Below, in pieces: positions 48,471 to 57,137 of a stretch of DNA of 64,000 bases (positions are counted from its first letter, which is position 1; each line of letters opens with the position of its first letter). Under the pieces are notes generated by a model, which saw only the letters and a program-made list of their open reading frames with translations, was not told the origin of the DNA and searched no databases. This DNA is from DASZKW01 sp035552775. Its GTDB lineage: Bacteria > Actinomycetota > Acidimicrobiia > Acidimicrobiales > Palsa-688. A program made the translations under genes and the position numbers. The DNA lies in assembly GCA_035552775.1 (NCBI GenBank), contig DASZKW010000105.1, forward strand, positions 5,928 through 69,927, in the 5' to 3' direction.

Positions 48471-49166
48471 ATGCCGTCACAGTCTCAGACCACCGAAACG
48501 GGTCCAGAGAACCGACCACCCACGCGGGTGGTCGTCGCCGACGACGATGTGTTGCTGCGGGAAGGCCTCGCCAGCTTGCTCGCGCGTTCGGGGTTCGAGG
48601 TGGCCGGGCAAACCGGTGACGGGATCGAGCTACTCGACTTGGTCCGTTCGATCCGCCCGGACGTGGCGATCATCGACATCCGGATGCCGCCGGGTTACAT
48701 GACCGAGGGCCCTGACGCGGCGCGGGTCATCCGCCAGGAGATGCCAGACACGGCAATCCTCTTGCTGTCCGCGCATGTCGACGTGGACGAGGCGATGGAG
48801 CTGTTGTCCGGAGGGGAGCGCGTGGGTTACCTGCTGAAGAGTCGAGTGACCGACGTCGCCGAGTTCGTCGACACCGTCAAGGCGATCGCTGGTGGCGCCT
48901 CGGTAGTGGACCCGACGTTGGTGCAGGAGCTGGTCAAGGCCCACCGGCGGCGTGACCCTCTCGACGCGTTATCGCCGCGCGAGCGCGAGGTACTGGCCCT
49001 CATGGCCCAGGGAGCGTCGAACGCGGGTATCGCTGGTCGGATCTTTGTCTCTGAAGGCACGGTCGAGAAGCACGTGCGCAGCATCCTCATGAAGCTTGAC
49101 CTACCGGAGAGCGAATCTGATCATCGACGGGTGTTGGCGGTCCTGCGGTTCCTGGAGTCGCGCTAA
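48471..49166 (+). CDS. NarL-type response regulator
   Basis: From ATG 48471 the product is 231 residues. The receiver domain has the acidic pair in VVVADDDVLL, the phospho-acceptor Asp in VAIIDIRMPP, and Lys in YLLKSRV. The C-terminal LuxR HTH has LSPREREVLALMAQGASNAGIA and VEKHVRSILMKL. It converges on the next gene with overlapping stops. The histidine kinase at 49616 is the probable partner. Confidence 0.93.
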   Translation: MPSQSQTTETGPENRPPTRVVVADDDVLLREGLASLLARSGFEVAGQTGDGIELLDLVRSIRPDVAIIDIRMPPGYMTEGPDAARVIRQEMPDTAILLLSAHVDVDEAMELLSGGERVGYLLKSRVTDVAEFVDTVKAIAGGASVVDPTLVQELVKAHRRRDPLDALSPREREVLALMAQGASNAGIAGRIFVSEGTVEKHVRSILMKLDLPESESDHRRVLAVLRFLESR

Positions 49167-49594
49167 CTCGACCCTGATCCCTCTTCGCGACCACGGCCGT
49201 CGAGTACTTCGACGATCGCGTTGGCGGACAGCTGAGATTTGGAGATGAATCCGATCGCCGGGCTGGTCTCGAGGAGGTCTTTGAGGTCTTGCTCGGGGTA
49301 GGCCGAGATGAGAACCACCGGCTGGTGGCTCTCCGTCTCGGCGGCGAGATGTTCGACGACATCGAAGCCATTCTCTTGTCCCAGGTCGACATCGACGAGA
49401 ATGACATCGGGCTTGTGCTCCTGGTTGTGGCGGAGTGCTTCGGCCCCACTCGACGCCACGGCGACGACGTTGATGCCCTCGTGCTCCAACAGACGACGCG
49501 CGGCTGCAAGGAAGTCGGCGTTGTCGTCAACGATGAGGACGCGCAGGGGTGGCATGCGGGGTGCAGCATGCCCGCTGGTTGGGCGCGACCGCAT
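49163..49594 (-). CDS. Single-domain response regulator
   Basis: The product is 143 residues (ATG 49594, or 49555 in MPPLRVLIVDD). A receiver domain with VDDNADF, the phospho-acceptor in VILVDVDLG and Lys in FISKSQ is followed by an acidic tail without an output domain. It may act as a phosphate sink or deliver phosphate to a partner. It lies downstream of the histidine kinase on the same strand. Confidence 0.9.
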   Translation of the reverse strand: MRSRPTSGHAAPRMPPLRVLIVDDNADFLAAARRLLEHEGINVVAVASSGAEALRHNQEHKPDVILVDVDLGQENGFDVVEHLAAETESHQPVVLISAYPEQDLKDLLETSPAIGFISKSQLSANAIVEVLDGRGREEGSGSS

Positions 49595-49615
49595 GGCAGC
49601 TAGCAGGAAACCCGT

Positions 49616-51781
49616 CTATTCGGACGACATCGGAAAGTTGACGACGATCGATGTCCCCGCTCCCGGGGGGCTGGTGACCGTCATCGTGGCGCCGAGGGCG
49701 TCGATGCGGTCTCGCAAGCCGAGCAGCCCGGAGCCTCGGGACGGGTCGGCGCCGCCCACACCGTCGTCGGCGACCGCCAAGCGAATGCCGCCGTCGAGGG
49801 CCTGGACCTCTATGACCACGCCAGAGGCCTGCCCGTGCTTGGCCACATTGGTGAGCGCCTCGGCGACCACATAGTAGATGGCCACCTCGATGGGTTCAGG
49901 CGGACGGGTTGGCACTCGCACGTCGACCTCGACGGGGAGGGGCGCCCGGCGGGCCAGCGTCTTGAGGGCCGATCCCAGCCCGCCCCGGGACAGCATGGCC
50001 GGGTGGATGCCATGGGACAACTCACGCAGCTCGCCCAGGACGTCCTCGAGCACAGCGGCGACTCTGCCCACGTCGGCGTGCAGGTCTTCCAGGTCGACGG
50101 GGATCTCCGAGGCCAACGCCCGCAGCTTCAGCCCCAATGTCACAAGCTGCTGCTGGGCGCCGTCGTGGAGGTCGCGCTCGATGCGCCGGCGGGTGTCGTC
50201 GGCGGCGGCCACGATCCGCGCCCGCGAGGCGGTCAGCTCGGCCCGACTCTCCGCGTCGGCGATGGCCGTCGCCACCAGCTCGGTGAAGTTGGCCAGGCGC
50301 CCTTCAGTATCGGCAGGCAGGTGTTGCTCTCCGGTGGAGGTGATGGCCATCAGTCCCCACAGGCGGCCCTCGACGGTGATCGGTGTCGCGACCGCGGAGG
50401 CGAGGCCCAGCTGGCGGAGGGTGACACCGAGGGGGCCGGAGGCCTCGCCGTAGTCGTCCATCCGTGCCGGACGGCCGGTCTCGAAGACGAGTGTGGCGAG
50501 GTTGTGCCCCCCGAGCATCACCCGGGACGCAGTGCGGAAGCGGCGACCGGCCTTGCCCCAGGTGGCCACGAAGGCGACGGTACCGTCGGGCTCGTAGCGG
50601 CCCATGTTCGCGAAGTCAACTGAAAGCAGCCCGCCGACCTCCTCGACGACCGCCGCGAACACCTCGAGTGGCGGTGTCCGGCGCGCCACCAGCGTCGCCA
50701 CCCGCCGCAACGCCGCCTGCTCTTCGGCCAGCTCGGCGAGCTCGGCGCGGCTGTCGGTGTTGGCGATGGCCGTCGCCACCAGCTCCGTGAACTCGGCCAG
50801 GCGCGCTTCGGTGTCGCCCGGCAGCGGCAGCTCCCGAATCGAGCCAGCGGCGATCACGCCCCAGAGGCGTCCCTCGACCGTGATCGGCGCCGCCAGCGAC
50901 GAGTTGATGCCAGCTTTGCGGGCGGCGACACCGATCGGGCCCCAGGCGGTATCGGCATAGCGGTCGACACGAGCGGAACGGCCGGTCTCGAACACGATCG
51001 CGCCGAGGTTGTTCTCCCCCAGCATCTGCCGGGTCCCAACGGGAAAGAGCCTTGCTGCCCTACCCCAGGCGGCGACGAAGGTGATGGTGCCGTCGCCCTC
51101 GTAGCGGCAGATGCTTGCCAAGTCAACACCGAGGAGCTGCCCGGCCTCCTCGCTGACCGCCGAGAACACCTCCTCCGGGGGTGCCCCCCGGGCCACCAGC
51201 GTCGCCACCCGCCGCAACGCCGACTGCTCAGCTGTCTGCTCAGCTACCTTCACCTCGAGCTCGTTTCGGGCGTGGCGAAGCGCGTCTTCGGCCCTCGTGC
51301 GCTCGACCATGAGGCAGGCGTTGCGAAACGCGGTGGCGGCCTGATTGGCGGCCAGGCGCAGCAGCAGTTGCTCGGTCACAGTTGGAAAATCGGCCCGGTC
51401 ACAGACCGCAGCGACGACGCCGGCCTCGGCATCGACGCCGAGGGGCATGACAACGCCTCGGCCCCGCCCTGAGCCCTCGACGCCGGCAACGATCTCCGTC
51501 CCCGACAGCCCAGCGGCCCCGGCTAGATACCTTTCCATCCACTCCGGAAACGCCTTCCAGGCATCCCCCCGGGTGGCGTCAACTGCTTCCGCGGTGCGGG
51601 GATCACCCAAGCGCACGCACACAAAATCCAGCTGCAACAGTCCGATGAGCGTGTCGGCTAGGCCCGCAGCCACCCCACCCGGGTCCCGGCCGATCCACGC
51701 CACCGGCATGGCGGAAAGGGCCACCAGATCCCGGAGCACGGTACGCTGCCCCAGGGCTTCCGCATCCACATCGATGGGCAT
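49616..51781 (-). CDS. Multi-GAF histidine kinase (NarX/DevS-like)
   Basis: The product is 721 residues. A first GAF-like region (about 30-175) and a coiled segment are followed by two closely related GAF domains (about 200-350 and 375-520). These last two share a repeated ALRRVATLVAR lead and a 30-base identical DNA stretch, so they arose by internal duplication. The HisKA_3 motif RIERDLHDGAQQQLVTLGLKL carries the phospho-His, and the ATPase domain has ALTNVAKHGQA and GSGLLGLRDR. No membrane helix, so a soluble sensor. Confidence 0.92.
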   Translation of the reverse strand: MPIDVDAEALGQRTVLRDLVALSAMPVAWIGRDPGGVAAGLADTLIGLLQLDFVCVRLGDPRTAEAVDATRGDAWKAFPEWMERYLAGAAGLSGTEIVAGVEGSGRGRGVVMPLGVDAEAGVVAAVCDRADFPTVTEQLLLRLAANQAATAFRNACLMVERTRAEDALRHARNELEVKVAEQTAEQSALRRVATLVARGAPPEEVFSAVSEEAGQLLGVDLASICRYEGDGTITFVAAWGRAARLFPVGTRQMLGENNLGAIVFETGRSARVDRYADTAWGPIGVAARKAGINSSLAAPITVEGRLWGVIAAGSIRELPLPGDTEARLAEFTELVATAIANTDSRAELAELAEEQAALRRVATLVARRTPPLEVFAAVVEEVGGLLSVDFANMGRYEPDGTVAFVATWGKAGRRFRTASRVMLGGHNLATLVFETGRPARMDDYGEASGPLGVTLRQLGLASAVATPITVEGRLWGLMAITSTGEQHLPADTEGRLANFTELVATAIADAESRAELTASRARIVAAADDTRRRIERDLHDGAQQQLVTLGLKLRALASEIPVDLEDLHADVGRVAAVLEDVLGELRELSHGIHPAMLSRGGLGSALKTLARRAPLPVEVDVRVPTRPPEPIEVAIYYVVAEALTNVAKHGQASGVVIEVQALDGGIRLAVADDGVGGADPSRGSGLLGLRDRIDALGATMTVTSPPGAGTSIVVNFPMSSE

Positions 51782-51784
51782 CTA

Positions 51785-52462
51785 CTACGCCGGCCCGATG
51801 GCCTGGTCGTCCGACCGCCGCTCGCGGATCTCGAGCAGGAACTGGTCAGGCGGGACGAAGAAAGGATTCTCCAGAAGCAGCCCGCCTATGATCACCATAG
51901 GATGGGTTCGCAGGGCAGCGAGGACGACGCTGCCACCAAACTTCGCCAGGTCATACGCGCAGATGACCGCGTCCTGGTATTTGGCAATCACGTAGTTGAC
52001 CAAGGATTCGAACTCGATGAGGTCGTCGACCCCCGGCAAGTCGACCAGCGCCCATTCCATGTGAACCAGGAACCTGGTTTGGGCGTACCCGGCGACGGAA
52101 CCGGACCGAAGGAGCTCTTCGAACGACGCTAGCCAGGTGTGCTGGTCGAAACGATCGCCCCGCAGCGGCCCCTCCTGCCACGGTCGCACCTCCAGCTGAC
52201 CCCTGCCCATGGCCTCGCCCACATCGATGCCGGCTGCGCCGAGCCGCCAGAGATGGTCCTCCCTTTCCTCCGGGTCAACCAGATGGAGGGCTTTGTCCCC
52301 TTGGTCGAGGCCGTCCTTGATGAACGAGCCGAGCACCCTGTGCTGCTCGTCCAGGCTGTTGAAAAATGCGCACACGTGACGATGCCGGCCGAGGGGTGTG
52401 CCAGCAACCTGCACGGACCTCCCGGTGGTATCCGTATCGCACCTCCGCTCGCTCAAGCGCAA
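51785..52462 (-). CDS. MEDS-domain sensor protein
   Basis: The product is 225 residues, three bases upstream of the kinase gene. It has the DcmR-like MEDS pattern: HVCAFFNSLDEQHRVLGSFI, ALHLVDPEER, LVHMEWAL and CAYDLAKFGG. MEDS domains are sensory modules for small carbon compounds or redox cues, often linked to anti-sigma or two-component signalling. Here it probably feeds the histidine kinase. Confidence 0.85.
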   Translation of the reverse strand: MRLSERRCDTDTTGRSVQVAGTPLGRHRHVCAFFNSLDEQHRVLGSFIKDGLDQGDKALHLVDPEEREDHLWRLGAAGIDVGEAMGRGQLEVRPWQEGPLRGDRFDQHTWLASFEELLRSGSVAGYAQTRFLVHMEWALVDLPGVDDLIEFESLVNYVIAKYQDAVICAYDLAKFGGSVVLAALRTHPMVIIGGLLLENPFFVPPDQFLLEIRERRSDDQAIGPA

Positions 52463-52608
52463 CCGGGCTCTAGCCTCTGCCCGCGACTATACGTCCCCCG
52501 CCCAATCTCCACCACAGAGACCGGACGCGGCGTTCCCGCTCCCCCCGTGGGGGAAGCGGGAAACGCCGGGGGGGCGGGTTTGCCGGTTCTAGCTTTGTGT
52601 CTGGGTGG

Positions 52609-54087
52609 TCAGGACTGTCCTGAGTCCGTGTAGCGGCTGCCGGTGGTCTGGTTGTACACCCGTCGGTTCCCCATTTCGGAGATGTAGTCCACCCGGGTTT
52701 GCTCCAGCCAGTTGATCCGGTCCCAGCTACCTATAACGTAGGTCATGTTGTACGGACCGTCGGCGGGAGAGGTGAGGAAGGTGGGGGCAACTTCGGTGAA
52801 GTAGTTCTCCACGTTGGTCGGCAGCGTGGTGTTGCTGTCGGTGAGTAGCAGGGGGGCGTGGAAGCCCATATGGGAGAGGGGAGCCGAGGCGACCGCTCCT
52901 TGCCAGTCGTTCTGGTTGACCAGCGTGAAGCCGTGCCCCGGACCGTTGATGTTCCAGCCCACCATGCCGGCCGGATCCCACATCTTGGCGAAGGCGATGG
53001 CGGTGTCGATGGGGTTGTCGGTGGGAGGCGTGTTGAAGGCGACGTTGTCGTTGTTGTCGATGCGAGTCACCGATCCGTACTTGCTCAGCTCCCTTACGAC
53101 CTGGGCCGACACCTGGGCGGGACCGCCCCAGACGTAGATCATCGCCTTGCCGCCGCGGCGCTGGAGGCCGGCCACGGTGGGCCCGGGGATCGGTCCGGTC
53201 CGGTTGACCCAGAACAGTCCGCCGGGCATATGGGACACCCAGTGGGTGGCGGGCAGGATGTACTGGTAGTCCGTGCCTTGGGCCGACCCGATCATCACAT
53301 CCTGCATGCCGTTGCCGCCGGTGCTGGCGCTGGTCTCCATCTGGGGCACACCGGTGTCGGGGTTCTGGATGCTGCCATAGACCTGGTCGATCTTGTTGGC
53401 TAACTGGTAGTCGTTGTTGGCGGTGATGGGGTAGTAGGTGACGCCGATCGCTTTGAGCTGGGCCTCGACGGCGGGGTTGGCCGCCGCGCCCACCAGGAAG
53501 GAGTCGACGTTGTTGAATCGGGAGATCCCCGTGTCACCCAGGCGCTGGATCTCATGAAGGGTGACCGCCGGGATGCCCTGGGCCGTCACGTAAAGGACTG
53601 GGGCGTCGTCGGGGAAGTGCAGCAGTGGCACGGCCGCGATGTCCGCCAGCGGGTCGTCCGGGGTGACAAGGGTGAGACCCCAAGGGCGGTCTGGGACGTT
53701 GTTGTTCTCTGTCGGATCATTCTCGGGTACCACGGCCGGCCACTGGTGCTGGGTGACCGACACCGCCTCCTGGAAGGGGTCGGTGCCCCAAAGCCGGATC
53801 GTCGTCTTGGTGGCGTAGTTGGGTACCAGGCTGGGATCCTGGGGCGGGGGCGTGGCCTGGAAGTCGGGCGTGGGCGGCGGTTGACCGAACGGGTACAGGT
53901 TCGGGTTCGGCGAACTGACCGCTGCGGGGATCCTAACGGACGCGGCGACGGCCGACCCGCTGGCGGCGAGAGTCGCGGAGGATGGCACGGCCAGCGTCAG
54001 ACCAAGTCCCAGGGAAGCCACAGCAGTGGTGCTGGCGCCGAGGGCGACCCACCTGCGCTTTGAGCGCGGACGAGCTAATAGAGGCAT
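52609..54087 (-). CDS. Secreted protein resembling cell-wall-binding repeat proteins
   Basis: The product is 492 residues with a signal peptide ending near SGSAVAAS. The mature part has repeated segments (TTIRLWGTDPFQEAVSV, DAPVLYVTAQGIP, KAMIYVWGGPAQVS, MTYVIGSWDRINW) similar in rhythm to the CWB2 fold, in which Rossmann-like units bind cell-wall polymers. The assignment is structural inference. A 311-base leader precedes it. Confidence 0.65.
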   Translation of the reverse strand: MPLLARPRSKRRWVALGASTTAVASLGLGLTLAVPSSATLAASGSAVAASVRIPAAVSSPNPNLYPFGQPPPTPDFQATPPPQDPSLVPNYATKTTIRLWGTDPFQEAVSVTQHQWPAVVPENDPTENNNVPDRPWGLTLVTPDDPLADIAAVPLLHFPDDAPVLYVTAQGIPAVTLHEIQRLGDTGISRFNNVDSFLVGAAANPAVEAQLKAIGVTYYPITANNDYQLANKIDQVYGSIQNPDTGVPQMETSASTGGNGMQDVMIGSAQGTDYQYILPATHWVSHMPGGLFWVNRTGPIPGPTVAGLQRRGGKAMIYVWGGPAQVSAQVVRELSKYGSVTRIDNNDNVAFNTPPTDNPIDTAIAFAKMWDPAGMVGWNINGPGHGFTLVNQNDWQGAVASAPLSHMGFHAPLLLTDSNTTLPTNVENYFTEVAPTFLTSPADGPYNMTYVIGSWDRINWLEQTRVDYISEMGNRRVYNQTTGSRYTDSGQS

Positions 54088-54398
54088 GGTATGGTTCCTT
54101 TCTCATTGGGAGTCCCTGGAAATGGGACTAATTTGGTTGCTCCCTGTCGGGAGGTCCTGCCGGTGGCTCTTCCGGCTCCGCTGCCCCGGGGTCGAGCTGC
54201 GTGGGTGAATAATGCTCACCCTGCTCTAACCCTTAGCTCACGTCGTTCTTATCAACCGATCATGACGTCCGGACCGAGTGGTGTCTTCACTGCCAGCCGC
54301 ACTCTGGAATCCCGGCAGGCCGTAATCCCACGCTTCCCGCTAGCGGTAAGCGTTCAGGGCGCCAGGACGGGCCTGTTGCCCATGGAGCCGTAGAAGCG
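54088..54398. promoter_or_regulatory. Long leader upstream of the secreted protein
   Basis: About 310 bases without coding signal. It holds the perfect hairpin GGGTGA-loop-TCACCC at 54203-54221 and an AT-richer zone around 54240-54270 that could be the minus-strand promoter. I compared it mentally with the ydaO-type c-di-AMP riboswitch and could not align it with confidence. Confidence 0.4.
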
Positions 54399-55835
54399 TT
54401 AAGGGCGGCGCACTGAGCAGGAGGCGGGCTGCACTCCGAGCAGACCCCGCAATCCAGCGGATGCCGCGGCTCGCTCGGAGTCGATCGCGCTCATCTCGGA
54501 CTGCACCGCCTGGTCGACCTGGTTCTTCGACGCGAGCGTGAGGTCGGCGAGGTATCTGCTGAGGTCGGTCTCGAGCATCTGGGCCTGCTGGACGGCCGAA
54601 CCGTTGAACGGTATGGCCCGCAGCTGTTGGAGAAACTGGGTGTCGACCCGGTATTCCAGCTCGGCGATCTGGGGGTCCCACTTGTCGCCGTTGGCGGTGA
54701 TCAGGTGGGTAACCTGCTCCCATGCCGGATAGTCGGCGTTTGCGGCCCGTAAGTAGTCGGCCGCCTGCGGTGAGACACCGGGGGGGATGGCGGTGATGCA
54801 AGAACTGGTCTGGGACCCCGGCGTGGGGGCGCCTTGTTGTGGGCTGCCAGCCTTGACGGCTTGCAAGAACTGCTGGAAGCTCGCCACCTGGCCCGACGGG
54901 GGGACGGCGATCTCCACCGGCGCCCCGAAGTCGGAGAGGTCGACCACCTCGTTGAGCGTGGCGGTCTGGCCGGCGGCAACGGTTAGTCGCATCTGGATGC
55001 TGTAGCGGCGCAGGGACCCCGAGTTGTCGATGTACAGGTCACTGGTCACCTTTTGAAGGTCGACCGACGCCATCATTTGGCGTATCCATGCCGGCAACTT
55101 TGCTCGGGCCAGGCTCCTGCTCACCGCAGCGGGGTTCACGGTTACCGAATAGCCATCGACAGCGATCCCGTTGATCGTTGACCGGCCCAACCGACTAACG
55201 GTATTGCCCTGCTCGGCATACAGCTTCAACATGGCGACCGGGTTGTCGTCCGAACCCACGATGCCCGGTTCGCCGGCGGTTGCGTCCACGAGCGACGACA
55301 GGTCGATCGATACCCACGACTTGCCCGGCAGGAGACCAGAGAGCTCAGGAACGTTCTCGTAGATCGTGCCCCCCATATAAAGGACCGTCATGGTCATGCC
55401 CGAGGCGCCCTTGTCAATGCCGACTTCGATACGGCCCGCGTTGTGGGTGAAGTCGACCGCACCGGATCCGGTTCCCCCGAAACTCGTCGCCGAGCTCACG
55501 ACCTTCATGGTCATGGAGATACGGGCGGTCCGGTCGGCCAGGGTCCGTTGCACCGAGCCGACCACGGTGGCCTCGGCGGTCTTGGTGCCCGCCGGCAGGA
55601 TGGTCACGGCCGCAGCAATCAGGCCGGCGACCGCGACCAGGACGCCGGCGGCAATGCCTGCGTTGCGCCTTCGGTGCGGGCGGGTTGGCGGCTCGGTAGG
55701 GACTGCAGCATCACCCTGCGGGGGCGGGGGCAGGTACCACGGGACTTGCGGCGATGACGCCGCCGGGCCCTCAGGCGCGTCGGGCTGGTCGCAACTGCAC
55801 CACGCCTCGTGCTGCCCACACCGGTCACACGCCAT
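54399..55835 (-). CDS. Zinc-ribbon membrane protein with LppX/LprG-like outer domain
   Basis: ATG 55835 is preceded by gggggagg; the product is 478 residues. A short Cys-rich start (CDRCGQHEAWCSC), a Pro-rich stretch and one helix near residues 60-82 precede a large outer domain. This domain has beta repeats such as INGIAVDGYSVTVNP and SGSLRRYSIQMRL, resembling LppX/LprG-type lipid-binding folds. A helical C-terminal region contains many Gln. A lipid carrier role is inference. Confidence 0.65.
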   Translation of the reverse strand: MACDRCGQHEAWCSCDQPDAPEGPAASSPQVPWYLPPPPQGDAAVPTEPPTRPHRRRNAGIAAGVLVAVAGLIAAAVTILPAGTKTAEATVVGSVQRTLADRTARISMTMKVVSSATSFGGTGSGAVDFTHNAGRIEVGIDKGASGMTMTVLYMGGTIYENVPELSGLLPGKSWVSIDLSSLVDATAGEPGIVGSDDNPVAMLKLYAEQGNTVSRLGRSTINGIAVDGYSVTVNPAAVSRSLARAKLPAWIRQMMASVDLQKVTSDLYIDNSGSLRRYSIQMRLTVAAGQTATLNEVVDLSDFGAPVEIAVPPSGQVASFQQFLQAVKAGSPQQGAPTPGSQTSSCITAIPPGVSPQAADYLRAANADYPAWEQVTHLITANGDKWDPQIAELEYRVDTQFLQQLRAIPFNGSAVQQAQMLETDLSRYLADLTLASKNQVDQAVQSEMSAIDSERAAASAGLRGLLGVQPASCSVRRP

Positions 55836-56357
55836 CAGTGCCTCCCCCTGGCCGCCCTCGGTTGGTCTGCACGGTCGTCGCATCGACGCGACAGCGACCC
55901 CTCTGTAGTGCTGACCATAGCGTGTCTCGGCGCGACCGGTCCGGGTTCCACCCGCCAGTGCTGGGTTTGGCGACCCGTCGGGCGACAGGACGGTACTCAT
56001 ACCGTGCAGTCGCCGCGGTCGGTTGGCAAGCACCACGGCGCTCCCCGCGACGACGACAGTTAGATGTCCCCCTGGGACGGAGCCTTCCAGGGTGTGCCGC
56101 CCGCGGCTCTCGTCTCGTCGACCTCGCCCGTGCCCTCCTGATCGCCGCGATGCCACACGGCGCGCACCACCCGGTGGTCGCCGGCACCGACCACGGTCGC
56201 GTTCCGGGCGATCCCCGGCGGTCGCCCGGCGTCGCTCATCAGAATAGGCCCTTGATCCTTTTCCATGCACGCTTGAGCCGGCCGGGTTTCTTTCCCCCCC
56301 AGTTGTTCGTCGGTCACGGGTACCTTCGGAGCCTCGACGTGCACCCGCGGCTTCGAT
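55836..56357. other. Intergenic region without recognised gene
   Basis: About 520 bases between two minus-strand genes. Open frames exist on both strands but show no family features; a 94-codon minus-strand frame (56060-56344) is the best candidate and remains unsupported. Likely contains the promoter of the 55835 gene. Confidence 0.4.
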
Positions 56358-57062
56358 TCACAAGGCCCCCACAGTGGCTCGGGCCAGCACAGAGGGAAGG
56401 CTGGTGACGCTGCACGACACCTGCAGGGCGCCGGGCACGATGACCGCCGCGCCGACGCAGGGCAACAGATTGAGCGGGGGGACGGGCACCGTGACGCTCG
56501 GCAACGAGGCGAAGCGTATCGTCACCGCTGAGCCGTGGATGCTGAACTGGACGGGCAGCTCCACGCCACCCACGCCCACCGTGCCCGCGCCGAACGTGAT
56601 CGGCAACCCGGTCAAGTGGTCGACCGACTCTTGGCTGATGTCGGCGGTGATCACGCCCCGGCGAAGCCCGATGAGTTGCACGTGCCTTTGCAACAGCGCT
56701 CCGCGGCGGACCCGCAGGTCGGTGAGGTCAAGATCCACCCGGGAGAACACCAGCGGGCCGGCCCTGACCCCCGTGGCATCGACGCGCATCTCGGGGATGG
56801 TGCCTGACACGGCGAGCCTGCCGACGAAGGGGAACGACGAGATGGTGGTCGAAGCATGCGCTCCTGGGTTGCTCCGCTCGACGCGGGCGGTGATGCCGTC
56901 TTCGACTTGGTGGCGGATCACGATGTCGGCGACCGCCAGCAGCCCCAGGAGTGCCGCCAATACGGCGACCAGCGAGATGAGCTTGTGCACCTTGGGACAG
57001 ATGCTAGGCATTGCGGGCTCGAAGTTCTCGGACGGCGTGGTGGACCCGCGCCCTGATGTCAT
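56358..57062 (-). CDS. DUF2993 (LmeA-like) envelope protein
   Basis: From ATG 57062 the product is 234 residues (a start at 57011 is also possible). A single N-terminal helix (LISLVAVLAALLGLLAVAD) leads to the DUF2993 domain: SSFPFVGRLAVSGTIPEMRV, VFSRVDLDLTDLRV and a final IVPGALQVSC. LmeA of mycobacteria supports lipoglycan (lipomannan) elongation. It is divergent from the SNF2 gene. Confidence 0.85.
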   Translation of the reverse strand: MTSGRGSTTPSENFEPAMPSICPKVHKLISLVAVLAALLGLLAVADIVIRHQVEDGITARVERSNPGAHASTTISSFPFVGRLAVSGTIPEMRVDATGVRAGPLVFSRVDLDLTDLRVRRGALLQRHVQLIGLRRGVITADISQESVDHLTGLPITFGAGTVGVGGVELPVQFSIHGSAVTIRFASLPSVTVPVPPLNLLPCVGAAVIVPGALQVSCSVTSLPSVLARATVGAL

Positions 57063-57137
57063 AATCGTTGCCTGCCTTCCGCTCCTGCCTCCGACACAGC
57101 CTGCGCCCTCGCTGGGTCGGACCCGGCGACGGCTGAG

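Noticed and set aside
55836..56357. 94-codon minus-strand frame as a gene
   Set aside because: No ribosome-binding site, no family features, and the plus strand is equally open.
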